A stretch of 64,000 bases of DNA. It comes from Brienomyrus brachyistius. Taxonomy: Eukaryota > Chordata > Actinopteri > Osteoglossiformes > Mormyridae. Positions 1-12,383 of this stretch are shown here, piece by piece. How positions within the stretch are numbered: position 1 is the first letter of the stretch; each line of letters starts with the position of its first letter. A program made the translations under genes and the position numbers. The stretch covers positions 4,337,501-4,401,500 of the forward strand of contig NC_064540.1 in assembly GCF_023856365.1 (NCBI RefSeq). The letters run 5' to 3'. A model generated the notes under the pieces. The model ran no database searches, was not told where the DNA came from, and saw nothing but the letters and a program-made list of their open reading frames with translations.

Positions 1-225
1 CTTCGCGTCGTGGCCGCATTACCACCTCGGGTGTGCATTATTTTCTAATAATTCAACGGCCCGTCGTCAATTATTCCTTACTTAACGCATTTATGTATAC
101 AACCACATATTTCCCACATTTTGACATGAGCGATGCAGTGAAGATACACTCTCTTTATTTCTTGACCCCAACCCTCCCCATTAATCCGGGCTCGGGACCG
201 GCACCTAGTTGAGCTGGCTTGCTCC

Positions 226-395
226 CTTGAGTATGGGGCGCCGTTTGTAAAGATAACATTTTTGTACTTGCCACTTTTTCAACATTTAGTACAATTTTCG
301 GACATTTAGCTAGAAGTCAATGGTGTTGTGGATCATCAGGTTTTTTTGCTGGGTAAATTATGTTCAAAATTTACAAATGGCGCCCCATACTTGAG
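226..395. repeat. Inverted-repeat pair around a 118-bp spacer
   Basis: Arms 226-251 and 370-395 are reverse complements over 26 bp with 3 mismatches, centred on the shared word GGGGCGCC/GGCGCCCC. The spacer is AT-rich with no ORF of note. This has the shape of a small MITE or a fold-back remnant. No target-site duplication was found, so the class is open. Confidence 0.5.
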
Positions 396-482
396 TGGCT
401 GGGTTAGGCTAAACTATATACATATTTACGAAGACTACAATAAAACTACAATACAACCCCGAAATTTTAAATGTAGTCTGAC

Positions 483-650
483 AAAACGCAGTTTAAGGAA
501 GGTAGCCTGCCCGGCCAAATTGCAAACAAACAAATTAAAAGGCCCAAGGCATATAATTGGGCTATATTCAACAAAAAGCAATTTTTAAGAATGTAGCCCA
601 CATGGCGAAATTGCAAACAAACAGAAGGCCTGCGGCATATAATAGCCAAT
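483..650. repeat. Imperfect tandem duplication, period about 91 bp
   Basis: The word AAATTGCAAACAAAC recurs at 517 and 608. It is preceded in both places by GTAGCC-type sequence and followed by GGCATATAAT. Two diverged copies are visible and a third is not. It may be a satellite remnant. Short ORFs crossing it look incidental. Confidence 0.55.
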
Positions 651-2104
651 TAGAACAGAACTTGCTTAAAGTTTTTTTTTGTTCTTTTCCTTCCTCTTTT
701 GTGCCCCACTTTTACTTTCAAACATGTTGAATTACTTTCTGGACCAACAAACGCACCCAGGCATGAACATTGTACACCTTCCTAGTCTTGATGTATGTCG
801 TCAGACAGATGAGTTAGGCAGCCTTTAGATCCTACCCATCATGCACTGCAGTTTTCTGCAAATTAAATACCATTAAATACAAAAGGAACAGTTTAGTTTG
901 ACTTCAAAACATTACTATGTATTATATTTTAAGTTTGTTGTAGGGATTTTACAGTTTTTTTTTATTATTAAAAAATGACACCATACACCCACCGTAATAA
1001 GCATGTATACCAAAAATGGTATACATTTTTAAGTGTAAGTATTATATTCTAGCTGTCAAGAGTTGGGGAGGAATTATAACAGTATAGTAACTTTACGTAT
1101 TTAGTACATGGGAGGAGCCTCTTATGGCTGGGGGGAGGGCCCAGGGGAGGTGGTCCAGCCCTTATATTCGCTCCTGCTAGAAGCCAAACTACAGATGCTT
1201 AGTTAAAAATTTACTGGTACATCCCATTAGATTTGTGTGATAGGCTTTGGTTGGCGTAAATTGCAGAGTGCACTGCATGCTTGATCATAGGTTTAATTAA
1301 ACCGATACTTGATATACCTCCCACGATCTTGAAAAACTGCATAATGTTCTTTGGTCTCCTTGGTGAGTGAAGCAAGCGTGTGTTCAGCACATATAGACAC
1401 GAGATAAAAAGATCACTGGAAGATATCACGTGAGAGGTTGCCTTAAACACGCTTGGCGTCCTCCAAATCAGCACTGTGCATATATTTTATGCATTTATGG
1501 GTTAGCAAACTTTTTTTTGTGTCACCTGCTGGCCATTGCATGTCATGTGAGCAAAACTCTCAAAAAATCCCATTTATTTTCTTATGCCAACCGCTCAATA
1601 TATTGAAACCGCAATTGGGACAGTTGCGATACAGAAGGTTCCACTGTGCATACAGGAAATGAATAAAACTAAAAGGTAAACAGCAGTACTAGTTGTCTGC
1701 ATATTGAATAAAATGTAATAATATTAACATGATGTGAGAATGATTTGGTTTTTAAGAATGTTGCCAGTGATGTTCTGGTTTTTCTACATTGGTCGGTGTG
1801 CAATTAATTGACTCTATTCCATGCACAACTACACCATCCTGGATCTACCATAAGTTGGTACCCCGTTACGTTCTGCGTTGGTCTGCTATAATCAAATGCC
1901 GTTGCTCTTGCTTATCCAACTTTTCACAGCCAATCCAAGTAGCAATTAAAAGTTATCATTAGCTATAGCTCTTCAAAAATCAAAAAGCTCTTAAAACACA
2001 AAAATGGTATGCTAATAATTACTGCAGTTTTCTTTAGTGAAAGTGCAAGCTTATGTTGCTATATAGTAATATACATAAGCCACATGAAGAGCTATTCAGT
2101 ATTT
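651..2104. other. Unannotated unique-looking DNA
   Basis: AT-rich sequence with small ORFs that have no recognisable domain. I see no repeat hallmark, splice-like exon structure or RNA gene. Confidence 0.5.
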
Positions 2105-2121
2105 TTGAAATTATGTGTTTT

Positions 2122-2262
2122 TCATTCACCCATCCATCCCCGATGCCCTGGAGCCTCTCCCAGACAGCAGAAGGCTGCGGTACATCTTGGATGGGGTGTC
2201 TCTTTCCTTCCATTGTTTATTCACTCACGCAAAGACAATGAGCTAAACATCATCCAGGAGTC
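2122..2262 (-). repeat. Possible degenerate V-SINE 3' part
   Basis: Starts with CCATCCATCC followed by a GGAGCCT-like word, as in the reverse-strand tail of the younger V-SINE copies in this window. Only scattered matches continue after that. It could be chance similarity in an old copy. Confidence 0.3.
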
Positions 2263-2440
2263 CTGAATGGTCTGAGTGGATTTCATTTCATGTAAATTTC
2301 TTCTTTATGGAATAAAAAGAACAAGCTAAATCACTTCTCACCCAACTGGATGCGAGCAAATCTGTAGATAGCAGCATGCAGAATACCACTTCATACCCAC
2401 GTAACACTCTTCGATGAACTTGCATATTTAGTTTATTGTT

Positions 2441-2520
2441 TAGGGCTGCCACGAGTAGTCGACGTAGGTGATGATGTCAATGCTGAAAATGTGTCAACAT
2501 CGATATTTCAAATAAACATT
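2441..2520. repeat. hAT-like terminal fragment
   Basis: The segment TAGGGCTGCCACGAGTAGTC followed by GACGTAG resembles ends of teleost hAT-type elements (GGGCTGCAAC.../TAGTCGAC...). No matching second end is visible, so this is a family-resemblance call only. Confidence 0.3.
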
Positions 2521-2544
2521 TTTTATTTTCATAAAATGAATAAT

Positions 2545-2850
2545 TTAAATTAGTGGAGGGTGAGGAGAGGTTAACTGGTAAGGAGGACACAGACGTGGCC
2601 AGAGCAGGCGGGACAGCAGGAGATGAGGCAGCTGCCGGCAGGACGGCAGGAGATGTGTGGTCTCAACCGGGATGGACACAGGTGGAATGGTGTCTATTGG
2701 GGCAGGCTCAGACAGCACGGCAGCTGTGGGACCAGGTAAGGTGGTGTGACCCCTCTTGGACCAGATACCTGGGACACTGGCAAGGTGGTCCACTATGGGC
2801 TGGGAACCTGGAATAGAGGGAGAGCGGCATCCACTACTCCTGGACCCTGG
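2545..2850. other. GC-rich purine-biased block
   Basis: A compositional island rich in GGCAGGA, GGACA and CTGGGA words inside AT-rich DNA. It is open on both strands for about 80-87 codons because stop codons are rare at this composition. It looks like a repeat-derived or minisatellite-like segment. No protein domain is recognisable. Confidence 0.35.
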
Positions 2851-2852
2851 AG

Positions 2853-2901
2853 CATATATATATATATATTTTTTTTTATTTTATTTTATTTTATTTTTTC
2901 T
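2853..2901. repeat. (AT)n plus T-rich simple repeat
   Basis: An ATATAT run passes directly into T-runs and a TTTTA repeat. Confidence 0.85.
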
Positions 2902-5900
2902 TTCCAGAGAATGTCATCATAAATGTTTCATTTTAACATAAGTAGTAGTGATAACTTTTCCAGGTATAATCCGCTGGTAGTGGGAGTTTGATGTTAGGTT
3001 TGAAATTGCCATATGACTGTGCAATATTGTATAGTTTGCTATTCACAGGTAATGGTTGTAGGAAAGTAATAGAACTCCCTGACTTCAGACACACGTCTGA
3101 TTACTTTACAGAAATATGATAATCCTGCAATCTGTGAAAAAATCTAATTAGCTATCAAGTAATGCTGATATGAAAAGCAATTATTTAAATTCGTTGCTGT
3201 ATTTTATGTAATATTTATTATCAGCCAAAAATGGTAATCAAACAATGTGCCCTGAAGTCCTTTGTTTGTGTGTTGTATGGCAATTAGATTAACTATGTGA
3301 CTATCCACAAAAGATAACCAAGAATGGCCAAAATTAGTCAAGATAATGTCAGCTTCGAGTGCAGTATTGCTAATTTGCTCAAAGTAGATTTACTCTACCA
3401 TCCAAACACAGCATGAGAAAGTTGAAAAAAGCGTAACGATTTAATGACAGACATACATAGAGATGTCCAATGAGTGTAGACATGATATTATACCCCCTAG
3501 TGCCTTTTTAATGAAAGAAAAATGAGTGAGCACCCCCCCTCCTTTCCTGGGTTTCCTGTGAGAGAAAGGGCAGGTTTCCCTTGAATGTCACAGGATATAA
3601 ATGGCTGTCTGCAGTTATGAAAAGGTTCCAGCACAAACCATTAGGTCTGACAGAAACAGACATGAACAACATGACAGATGTGCGAAAGCATCTTGAAAGA
3701 GAAACTCCTGTTTACTCGTCTTAGCTGAAAATGAAAACAATAGTGTATGACCGGGCTTCAGTGAGAAGGGAGCTGTGTATCATACAAGCTTACTGCCTTA
3801 GTCCTTATTCATTTTTCTAACCAGATGCGGATCACTATGATCTATGGCCTAGTAGCAGTTGAGCCTCTGATTCACCTGAATAGTGTGGCTTGGAAATGTG
3901 GGAACTGGGTTACCCCTGGAGATGGTGGTACATAGGACGGCTTATCAATAATTGTGAGGTAAAGGAATGATGTGTTATTCATTTTACAGTATGAACTTAT
4001 TTACCCATATGCCCATGGGCTGTCAGCAGCCTCAGATCAAGCTGCCTGTGACTTGGAAGAACCTTCCGGAAATTAAGTATGATTCCTTCAAGTCCCTTAG
4101 CTCATTCCCAGCCTTAAAAATAATCCAGTGAAACTCAGCATTCCTTGCTATTATTTTTTAATCAGAGCATTGTTAATTCATATCGTTACAATGATATTAC
4201 TTATTACAGGTATATTTTACGGAAATGCATACCCGACAGTACATAATTCATAAAGCTTCAGGACAGAAATAACATAATAATGGCAGCACTTCAAGCAAAT
4301 TAATATATAATGACATACTTTTAAATAGTTGAATAGAACTTTAGCAGAAATTAATGGCTGTACTATAAGCCATCTGTTTTCATGGTCTCTGTGTTCCTAT
4401 ATCGGGGCTGTAAGCACATTGAATAGCAGAACGCCACTCACAGCATGAGAGGAAGTGCAATTTTAACGGGTGACACAACGGCTTTTACTGTAAGTCTGAA
4501 TGCCAGAGTGACCGAGCCAAACACGATACTTGGGACAGCTACCTTGGGATGATTTCTCATTACAAAAATCTGTTCCCCTCTGAGAGTGCGGGTCTGAGGC
4601 TAAGACCTCCCATGAGAGGAGCTTAATAGGCTGAACCAAGAAGAATCTTCTACGGCATATTCCTAGGCTGATTTTTTCCCCATTATTCTCTCTTCCCGTT
4701 TTCAATGCAAATACCTTACAGAATGACTAGCTTAAAACAGCTTCTGTATTATAATTAAATTTGATCTGGCAAGACCTCAATGGAAACACTGAAGGCATTT
4801 CATCGCAGTTGTTTTCTAATATGGGCTTGTAAACACACAGATAAATAGTACAGGGACCACAAAAGCTTGCAATGATCTGCTTTGGTGCAAGAATCAATTT
4901 CAGGAAGCCTGTAAGCTGCGAGATTTAAATAGTTTAAGCAGGGACAATTGCTGTGACCATAAATGTCACCAAATATGAAATACTTTATTGCAGTTAAATT
5001 AACTTAATATAGACTTGAGGGGATGAGAAGCAGAGAGGACAGGGAGGAGAGATGGGTGCTGTAAATTACAGGATCATCGGCCAGCGTCAGCGCACTCCCG
5101 CGGGCCGAGTCGAGGCTTTGTCTCGCGTCATGCTGTGTGAACTGTGGCTGGGCATTAAAATCCTTCATTACAGGGCAGTCTTTTCCATTAAGGGAAAAAA
5201 AAAACTGGATTCTACTAGTGTTTTCGTCCTTGTTCACAGTATTTAATCTTCCATGACACTTGTTGACAAATGAATATTAACTTTTTGTGCAAGACTCAAG
5301 ATGAAATGTTTTTTATTTGCCTTCTGTGCATCAGTACATAGTAATTCTTACTTTACCACTCCATCAGTAACATGCTGTAGGTCTGAGGCTGAGCTGTGGT
5401 GAAAAACTGAAGCATCATGGATATTTAAACATCTGGTTATGGTAATTAATAGAGTTTGGGGCACCGCTGAAATTCTGGGCCCAATGAAAGCATATTGGGC
5501 CCCAAACCTAGACCAAGCCAATTATTTTCCAATTTTTTTAGGTACCTTGTTACTCTTGGACCCCCCCCCACCCTTACGCCATCCCTAAATAAAATAATAA
5601 AGTTTATAGTATAACAGCTTTTATTAATCATATATTTCTTAAATACTTAAGAAATCCAGCCAAACCATACCTGTACAAAGTGACCCATATTTCTAAGAGG
5701 ACACCACAAGATGGGGGGGAAAAATAGAAAAATAGTTAGTTGGATAATTGCTCACCTTTTTGTACCTTGATTGATGTCTGTTTTGTTAAAAAGTGTTTGT
5801 TTCATTAGCCGTTTTCATTCATGTGTTTTTTTTTTTTTGTTGAAAGTATTTTTGTTAAGTTAATTAATTACTGTTTTTTGGTAGGTCCTAAGGGAGGGGT

Positions 5901-7109
5901 TATTGTGTGTGCATATAAGGCAGCGTGACGCAGGGGCCTTCTGTTAGGCGAATGTAGTTGGAGCTGAAGTCTGGCATCCCAACTCATAATGCATCTTGTA
6001 GATTTTTGTGGAGATTTTTAGATTTAGATGTTTGCATGGAAATATCTTGTTTTTCTCCCTTTAATTTATTTTTCTATTCCATGCAAAACTTTCACCCCTG
6101 GGAAGAAAATAATAAAACAATCTCCGCAGGATCCGCCCCACATCTGTGAGCTGCGTACTTACCTCTGTGAGGCTGCCAATGCATCCCACCAAACGTGTGA
6201 CAGAATTAGACACCGCAGAACGGAACAGAACAGAGGCCCTCACAACACCTCACAGGAGACATATATCCAGGAACTGTAGAAGTATGAATCTGCGAAATAA
6301 ATGTGAAACAAATAGAAGTGGATGAGAAAGAAAATGCGACTGTGTTAAGTGAAATGTGCAGCCTCACTTTGTTCAGTAACGTGTACTGTGCATTTTTGAA
6401 GTTGGGGTACTATAATTTTGTATTCAGCTGTTAAATTGGTTGCAGTAGCCGTAGCATTCGTCTCTCAAAAGACAGTTCGTTTGGATTATATTATATTAAT
6501 AAATCTACATTTATATTCTGTGTTGTATATATTATGTACAGTACACATACCAATGAACCAAAACGTTGTGACTACCCCCGTGTGACAGGAATAATCAGTG
6601 TTGAGGAGTAGCTAACTAAAATTATCAGCACTGCTAACAGTACTCTTTTCAGTAGCTTGTCAGTAGTACAACTACTTTTAGAACACTGTAGGTTTTCCAG
6701 TAACAATATTTTTATTTATTTATTTTTTTATTTTTTTACAAATAGCAGCGTAGCATTGCAAAAGGCTTTTTGGAACTTTGTGATTTGACACTACATTGTT
6801 AAAAAAGATATAGATTTACAAAAGCCAAATCACTATGGCCAGGCGAATGGGTTACAGTATCTCCATGATGGCAAGGCTTGTGGGGCAGTGAGCGGTGGTG
6901 AGTGACCAGAGGAGAGGAAAACCACAACCCACCAATGGTGTTGGAGTGGCCAAGACTCATCCATGTGAGATCTGAGTGATATTTTCACCTTGTGACAGGT
7001 TTATTGGAACGTCACCCCGTCATAACATGGGGAGAGACTGTAAACAGTTTATAATTATAAATTATATACAGTAGTAGTGTGATTTGTGAATACTCCTGTA
7101 TCTGAATAT
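2902..7109. other. Long unannotated stretch
   Basis: Mostly unique-looking AT-rich DNA. The segment 5040-5200 is less AT-rich and low in repetition (it includes CCAGCGTCAGCGCACTCCCG), so it stands out as a possible conserved noncoding block. No gene, RNA or complete mobile element was recognised. Confidence 0.4.
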
Positions 7110-7120
7110 TATTCCATGTC

Positions 7121-7215
7121 CATCCATTTTCCAAACCACTTATCCTACTGGGTCACGGGGGTGCCAGAGTCTATCAGAGCCCTACAGGATGGGGGCCAGC
7201 CCATCGCAGGGCTCA

Positions 7216-7257
<42 letters not shown>

Positions 7258-7440
7258 CAATTTAGTAAGTCCAATCAGCCTCAGCATGTCTTTGGAAACC
7301 GGGGTACCTGGAGAAAACCCCACGACGACATGGGGAGAACATGCAAACTCCACACACATGTGACCCAGGCGGAGACTCGAACCCGGGTCCCAGAGGTGTG
7401 AGGCGACAGTGCTAACCACTGCACCACCATGCCACCCCCT
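7121..7440 (-). repeat. V-SINE copy, full length
   Basis: Read on the minus strand: a tRNA-like head with box-A-like TGGTGCAGTGGTTAGC and box-B-like GGGTTCGAGTCTCC, then the conserved V-SINE core (GTTTGCATGTTCTCCCC, then GGTTTCC), then a GGAT-type tail. It is flanked by an 11-bp target duplication, TATTCCATGTC (7110-7120) and TATTCCGTGTC (7441-7451), with one difference. A (CA)n run has expanded at about 7217-7254 inside it. Such SINEs need a partner LINE reverse transcriptase. Confidence 0.88.
7217..7254. repeat. (CA)n microsatellite inside the V-SINE
   Basis: A near-pure AC run lies at the site where other copies read CACACTCACACACC. It is an expansion of a CA-rich word already present in the SINE. 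Confidence 0.95.
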
Positions 7441-7451
7441 TATTCCGTGTC

Positions 7452-8295
7452 TAGACAGAAAATACTCAGATGACGCCATGATAGGAGTGATTTTCTACCG
7501 TGTGAAGAGCAGATCTCTCCTCTGGTTAGTCTGTGCAGTGCCCTGACGGTGGATTAATGTCAGAAGTGTAATCTCTGCAGGGACTATGGTGATAAACCAC
7601 TGGGAAGAATAAAACGAGAGGCATCGAATCAGACATCTCGCTACGCAGTTACTCATTTACAGGAAATGTGTCTGTATCTGTGATAACAGCCATGAATGTG
7701 GGTGCCCCCCCCCCAGCTGACACATGGTGACCCCGAGTTGTCAGGACGGTAGAAGGGAAGTCGGCAACGTGTGGACAGGAATGCAAAGCTGCCTATAGGT
7801 TATGAGGAACAACCAGCTGAGTGTAGTACAGACTGCAAACTGAATGTTTTGTTAGGAAGATGGAGCTACCAGCAGATTAGTAAATCATGCAGATAATAAC
7901 TACGGATTCATTTCAGTCTAACTGCCTGTAATATGCAGGGTTTTCGATAAGGAGGAAGGTTCCGGAAAATGGAGAACAAAGAGCTGCAGCCTGGATGAAT
8001 GAACCCATCGTGCATGGATGAGGTAAGAGCTGGAAAGGTGCTCCTATTTACTCGAGACTTGGTAAATCCTTGTGCCAACTATAATCAAATGTTCCACAAC
8101 AATGGATTTTTAAAGGGGATTGGGGGTTGAGTAGTAGAACTATGCACCTCAGGTAAATCTATATGTTTATAGTGCTGCCCCAGTGCTGTAATCTACCTAG
8201 CACATGAATCGCAGATTGCATCGGAACAAGGAGGGCAGGAGGAGGGCTTTCGAGAAACTCAGATATGTGTTTCCCTCCTTGTTTATTTTCTAAGT
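7452..8295. other. Unannotated DNA
   Basis: Unique-looking sequence. I see nothing I can support. Confidence 0.5.
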
Positions 8296-8340
8296 CAGTG
8301 TTTCCCAACCCAGTCCTCGGGGAACCTCGGACAGTCCACA
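8296..8340 (+). repeat. hAT MITE terminal fragment
   Basis: CAGTGTTTCCCAACCCAGTC followed by CTCGGGG matches the end type of the complete hAT MITE at 52030 (CAGTGGTTCTCAGACTCGGTCC). No second end is seen nearby. Confidence 0.6.
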
Positions 8341-10569
8341 AACGTATCGTCGCCTGCTCACCTCACAATATACTTTTTTGCCTCGTGATGCATATCAAGA
8401 TTTGGCTGATGCTGTGGATGACGTAATAAATCGCTTAGTGTCCGATATCATTTTCCCGGCCTAAAACGCAGAAACACACAGCTATAACTCTGACCTTTAT
8501 TAATAAAGTTTTATCAGTTTGCATTAAATTACTTGTAGGTGATTTTTTCATGATTGTTCATCACTGCACTCTTAATGACGGTCTCAAAATTTACCCAGAC
8601 ACCAGGTTGGTATAGCAATTATACACGCTATGCATTTAGTTTGATTACAGTCAGTTCACTTTCAGCAAATGATTAAAAACATAAAAACCGAGACAAATAT
8701 TTTGGCTCTCATAAAGCGCAATAATATTATAACCATAATGGGTGCAGAAACACTGTTTTAATTCAAGCATTTTAAGTAGTAACTGTTATCAGTGTTTCTC
8801 AGGCAGTAAAAAGCTTTACAGTTATAATGGGAACCATTAAAGTTTTTGTCACAAAGTCACACATTTTATTAAATGGATCAAGCTAATTGCACATTTCTGT
8901 CTTCACTCAACCAACATGGGGAATATGAAGACCTAGTCAGTCTTTGTAATGGTGATCAAACAATAAGAAGCACTAACCTCTGCGGGATTGGCAGTCACAT
9001 GACCTGGGCTTTCTGAGAGCAGATAAAATGGTCAAATTATGCTACAAAAAAAATATATATATCGGCATGTCAAACCCGAGATGCTTTTATCGTAGCTTAA
9101 AAAGAAAAAGAAAATACACTAAAGAAACGTGAATTATCACCCAACAGAAGCATCACGGAGGCGTCACGGGACCCCGATGCCTGGCCATACGCTTGGAGGA
9201 CGCGCAAAGGTCGGATGTGCCGCTGTCAAAAAATGAAGCCATACTTTGAAAACTCGGTAATAGCATTGTCAAAGGTATCTTCAGTGCCAGGACCTGCCTG
9301 TTCTGATTAGATCACCTAGAAGGTTCTGGGCTTGTGTTATCATAGTAATGGCGTAAAAGGTTATTTGGGGCAAAGGTTTTGGCTTTTGTCTGTTGAGGGA
9401 AATGAAGGACACAGCTTAGCGGTCATTGAGTCGCTACTGATAAAACAGCCAATGTGGTAAAAAGCCACAAAGAGCTGGAAATGTCATAGCATTAATAACA
9501 CATGTGAGATCAGGGGTATTCAGATGCACATTTTAGTAACTCCTGGGAGTGTAATGACACCCTAAGAGTTACTCTGTACCTCTTTTCCCCCCCTACAACC
9601 CTCAGTGTAATGCAGCATGTAAAATGTGTCTTCAGACAATTGCATCAGCACTATAGCTTTCAAGATGGTGTTTTTAATTCTCAGCTTAACATGGAGTTCC
9701 AGGTGGTTTGGTCAATTGCTTTGGAAGTCCCAAATGCACATTCGCGCAAGTGTGATATTTAATTCCTGCGGCATCTCTGCTAATTTTTAAATTAAGCATA
9801 ATACCAGAAGTTACGTACCACTAGCCTGTTTTATCGGTCGTTTCCTTATGTTTTTGATAGCAAGGACCTGCCATGGAAAAGTCTTGCTTCATTGGGTTTT
9901 GCGCACCAGCAATCAGAAAAACGGATGATTTGCATGCAAAATGCTGTCATAAAGGTAGCTGTGAGAGTCTCCACCATTATAAAGCGTAGCGAGACAAAGT
10001 AACAGATGGTGTGTACGTTGTTTTTGTCCCCCAAAGGCAGACTATCATTTGGTAAACCTTAATAAAGTCTGAATATAAGGGAATTTCTCGCACCCCCCTT
10101 AATCTTAATAGTATTTGTTTCTTCCATTATTGAGAAGCAGTGATACTGACCCTGTAAACACAGGCTGTAGCGTAAGGGAACGTGATAGTGTAAAATTTCC
10201 AAAAATTCTTCCAGTCTCTCTGATTGATTTTTAACATTACACTTGTTATAGATTGGTTGTTAGTCTAAATGACTACAAGCAATTAAACCTTAAACACATT
10301 CTACAAGGTACATTTGCTGTAGTAACTTAGGACTATTTGAGAGATGATAGTTGCAGAGTAACGAAAGTGTTTATAGTTTTGGGGCGGCTTGACGGTAGTT
10401 ATATGGAATGATTAACAGGATTGCTAAAGATTCTTCATTAATTCGTGCATTAAGCCATTAAGCCACGTTTATAATGCAGCTGAGTCCATCATGTATTTCA
10501 TGGAGGTTCAGCAAGACATGCACACCCGAGTTCCTCTTTCCCATCATACTGAGTATCATCCATATTGTT
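8341..10569. other. Unannotated DNA
   Basis: AT-rich sequence with no recognised element. A short AT run lies at about 9051-9062. Confidence 0.45.
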
Positions 10570-10803
10570 TGTGTTTGGCTGGGTTCATTTCGCTCTACAC
10601 TGGCCATTTCCATACATAGTCCAAAAGCATGCGGTTAGGAGCAATTGGTCTGTCGAAATTGGCTATTCCGTATGATTGGGTCCGTGTGTTTGTATGCTCT
10701 GCGATGACCTGGCATCCCACCTAGAGTGTTTTCTGGGATAGGCTCCAGACTAATGTCGTGGCCCTTTACTGGATAAGCCGTTATGGAAGATGGGTGGTTG
10801 GGT
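10570..10803 (+). repeat. Old V-SINE copy
   Basis: Degraded core, then GTCCAAAAGCATGC (about 10619), GCGATGACCTGGCATCCC, GGGATAGGCTCC, and an end of GGATAAGCCGTTATGGAAGA plus TGGGTGG. It is much more diverged than the copies at 27.4 and 61.4 kb. The head may extend further upstream but is not clear. Confidence 0.7.
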
Positions 10804-12234
10804 GACCACAAAACATTTAAAATGTTAGTACGGCATCTCTCAATTGTCAGTTCTGCGCAGGAAAGTCCCTGCATTCCATAGACACGTACCTAGTCAAAAC
10901 TATACTTCCCTCCCTTTTCCACTAGTTTTCTTTCCTACTCATTCTCTTTTATGAGCTTGTTGTGATACAAAAATAAAACACAGTCTTTACCACAGGCTAA
11001 TATGACACAGCAGGTGTTTAAAATGCTTTCCAGGCAACCAGTGTGGATTATTAATTTTAGTGCTCACACCTCTTCTTATTTCTTTTTCTCTCTCTCTCAT
11101 TTCTCTCTCATTAACAACCCGACATGGAAGGACCATCCTACAGTATATAAAACATTTGCACTTCTTACAGCAAAGACAGCACATGCATTGCTAGTGGTCA
11201 GCTGTTCATTTCGTAAATACAGAATGTGAATATGTCGAGGTAGCGTAACCCCAAGGACTGTTACCGTTAGTTGCACATACATTTTGTAAAAGGAAACATA
11301 AGACAATGTTTTGAAAAGTCAGGAGTTTCAGAATCACAAACTGGTAAAAAAAAATCCATTGTGAATAAATTATATCCTTTTGTGAGTTAAAATTGTGATT
11401 TACTATAAAAAACGAATGATTGAATATGGGGCGAGAATCAGATTTTCTGTCGAATTGACTGGAAAGTGCCAAACAAAGCTGCGTTTTATTGGAATGAAGA
11501 GTCGAATGGTAAGAGCAGCAGAACCCAACTCTGCATTAGCAGCCTCCAAATCAGCGTGATGACAAGCGTAATTCAAAATCACAATGCGGCTGGAGTCATA
11601 AATTGAGTATCAATGGTATAATTGCGGAAAATGTAGAAAATTATGGACTGAGTGATTTACTTGATTGGCACCCATGGGTTTACTGATAAAAATTCAGTCA
11701 AGCTGAGAAAATAGTTGCGATAAAAATCAGTGATTCATGTGAATGGCGGTTCTACCACATAAACAAAATGAAGTCTGGTAGCTTAGGTAGCATGCTGTAC
11801 ACAGCTCATATAGCATCTCTGGTTTTCTCCAACAATCACGTCTTCATCCGGCATTATCCTCAGTTTTAATTTATTTAATTTTTTTAAATAACACGCACAT
11901 TACCAAATTCGAAAACTAGATTTATCAGCAGCTCCTTATTGTCCATTTGTCAAATGTCTCCTATTAAAAAATGCCATTTTCATGCCACGGACTAAATACA
12001 AATGTTGTGGATTCATTAAAAAATGAAAGCGAAATGCCTCTGTAGTTTAACAGTCCGCTATCGCCCTACTGCAGCTTTTAAATCTGATATCTGAGGCACT
12101 TTGTCCTAACTAATCTGTGGTTTGCATAGAATTACTCAATTTATATATTTGCAAATGCATATTAATATACATGAACAGAGGGGTTTTTTATTGTAGTGTT
12201 AGTTCAAAGGAGGAAGTATAACAAAGTCTACAGC
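10804..12234. other. Unannotated DNA with candidate conserved block
   Basis: No element recognised. 11460-11760 is balanced in composition, free of simple repeats and carries several TAATTG/CAATTA-like words. That fits, but does not show, a conserved noncoding element. Confidence 0.3.
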
Positions 12235-12383
12235 AATAATAAAAATAATAATAATATCAATGATAATAATAATAATAATTATTATTAGTCAGGTCAGGTC
12301 AGGTTGGGGAGCATGCACTGATGTAACGCTTTGCCACACCCACTACATGGAGTTTTAATAATAATAACAATAACAATAATAAT
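12235..12383. repeat. AAT microsatellites bracketing a 66-bp fragment
   Basis: An (AAT)n run at 12235-12288 and an AATAAC/AAT run at 12357-12383 flank a segment with three GTCAG words followed by GGGGAGCATGCACTGATG. The fragment looks like part of an interspersed repeat with an AAT-rich tail. The family was not identified. Confidence 0.6.

Noticed and set aside
2553..2816. GC-rich block open on both strands as a possible exon
   Set aside because: Stop codons are rare because of composition; no splice-site logic or domain is visible, and the peptide is low-complexity.
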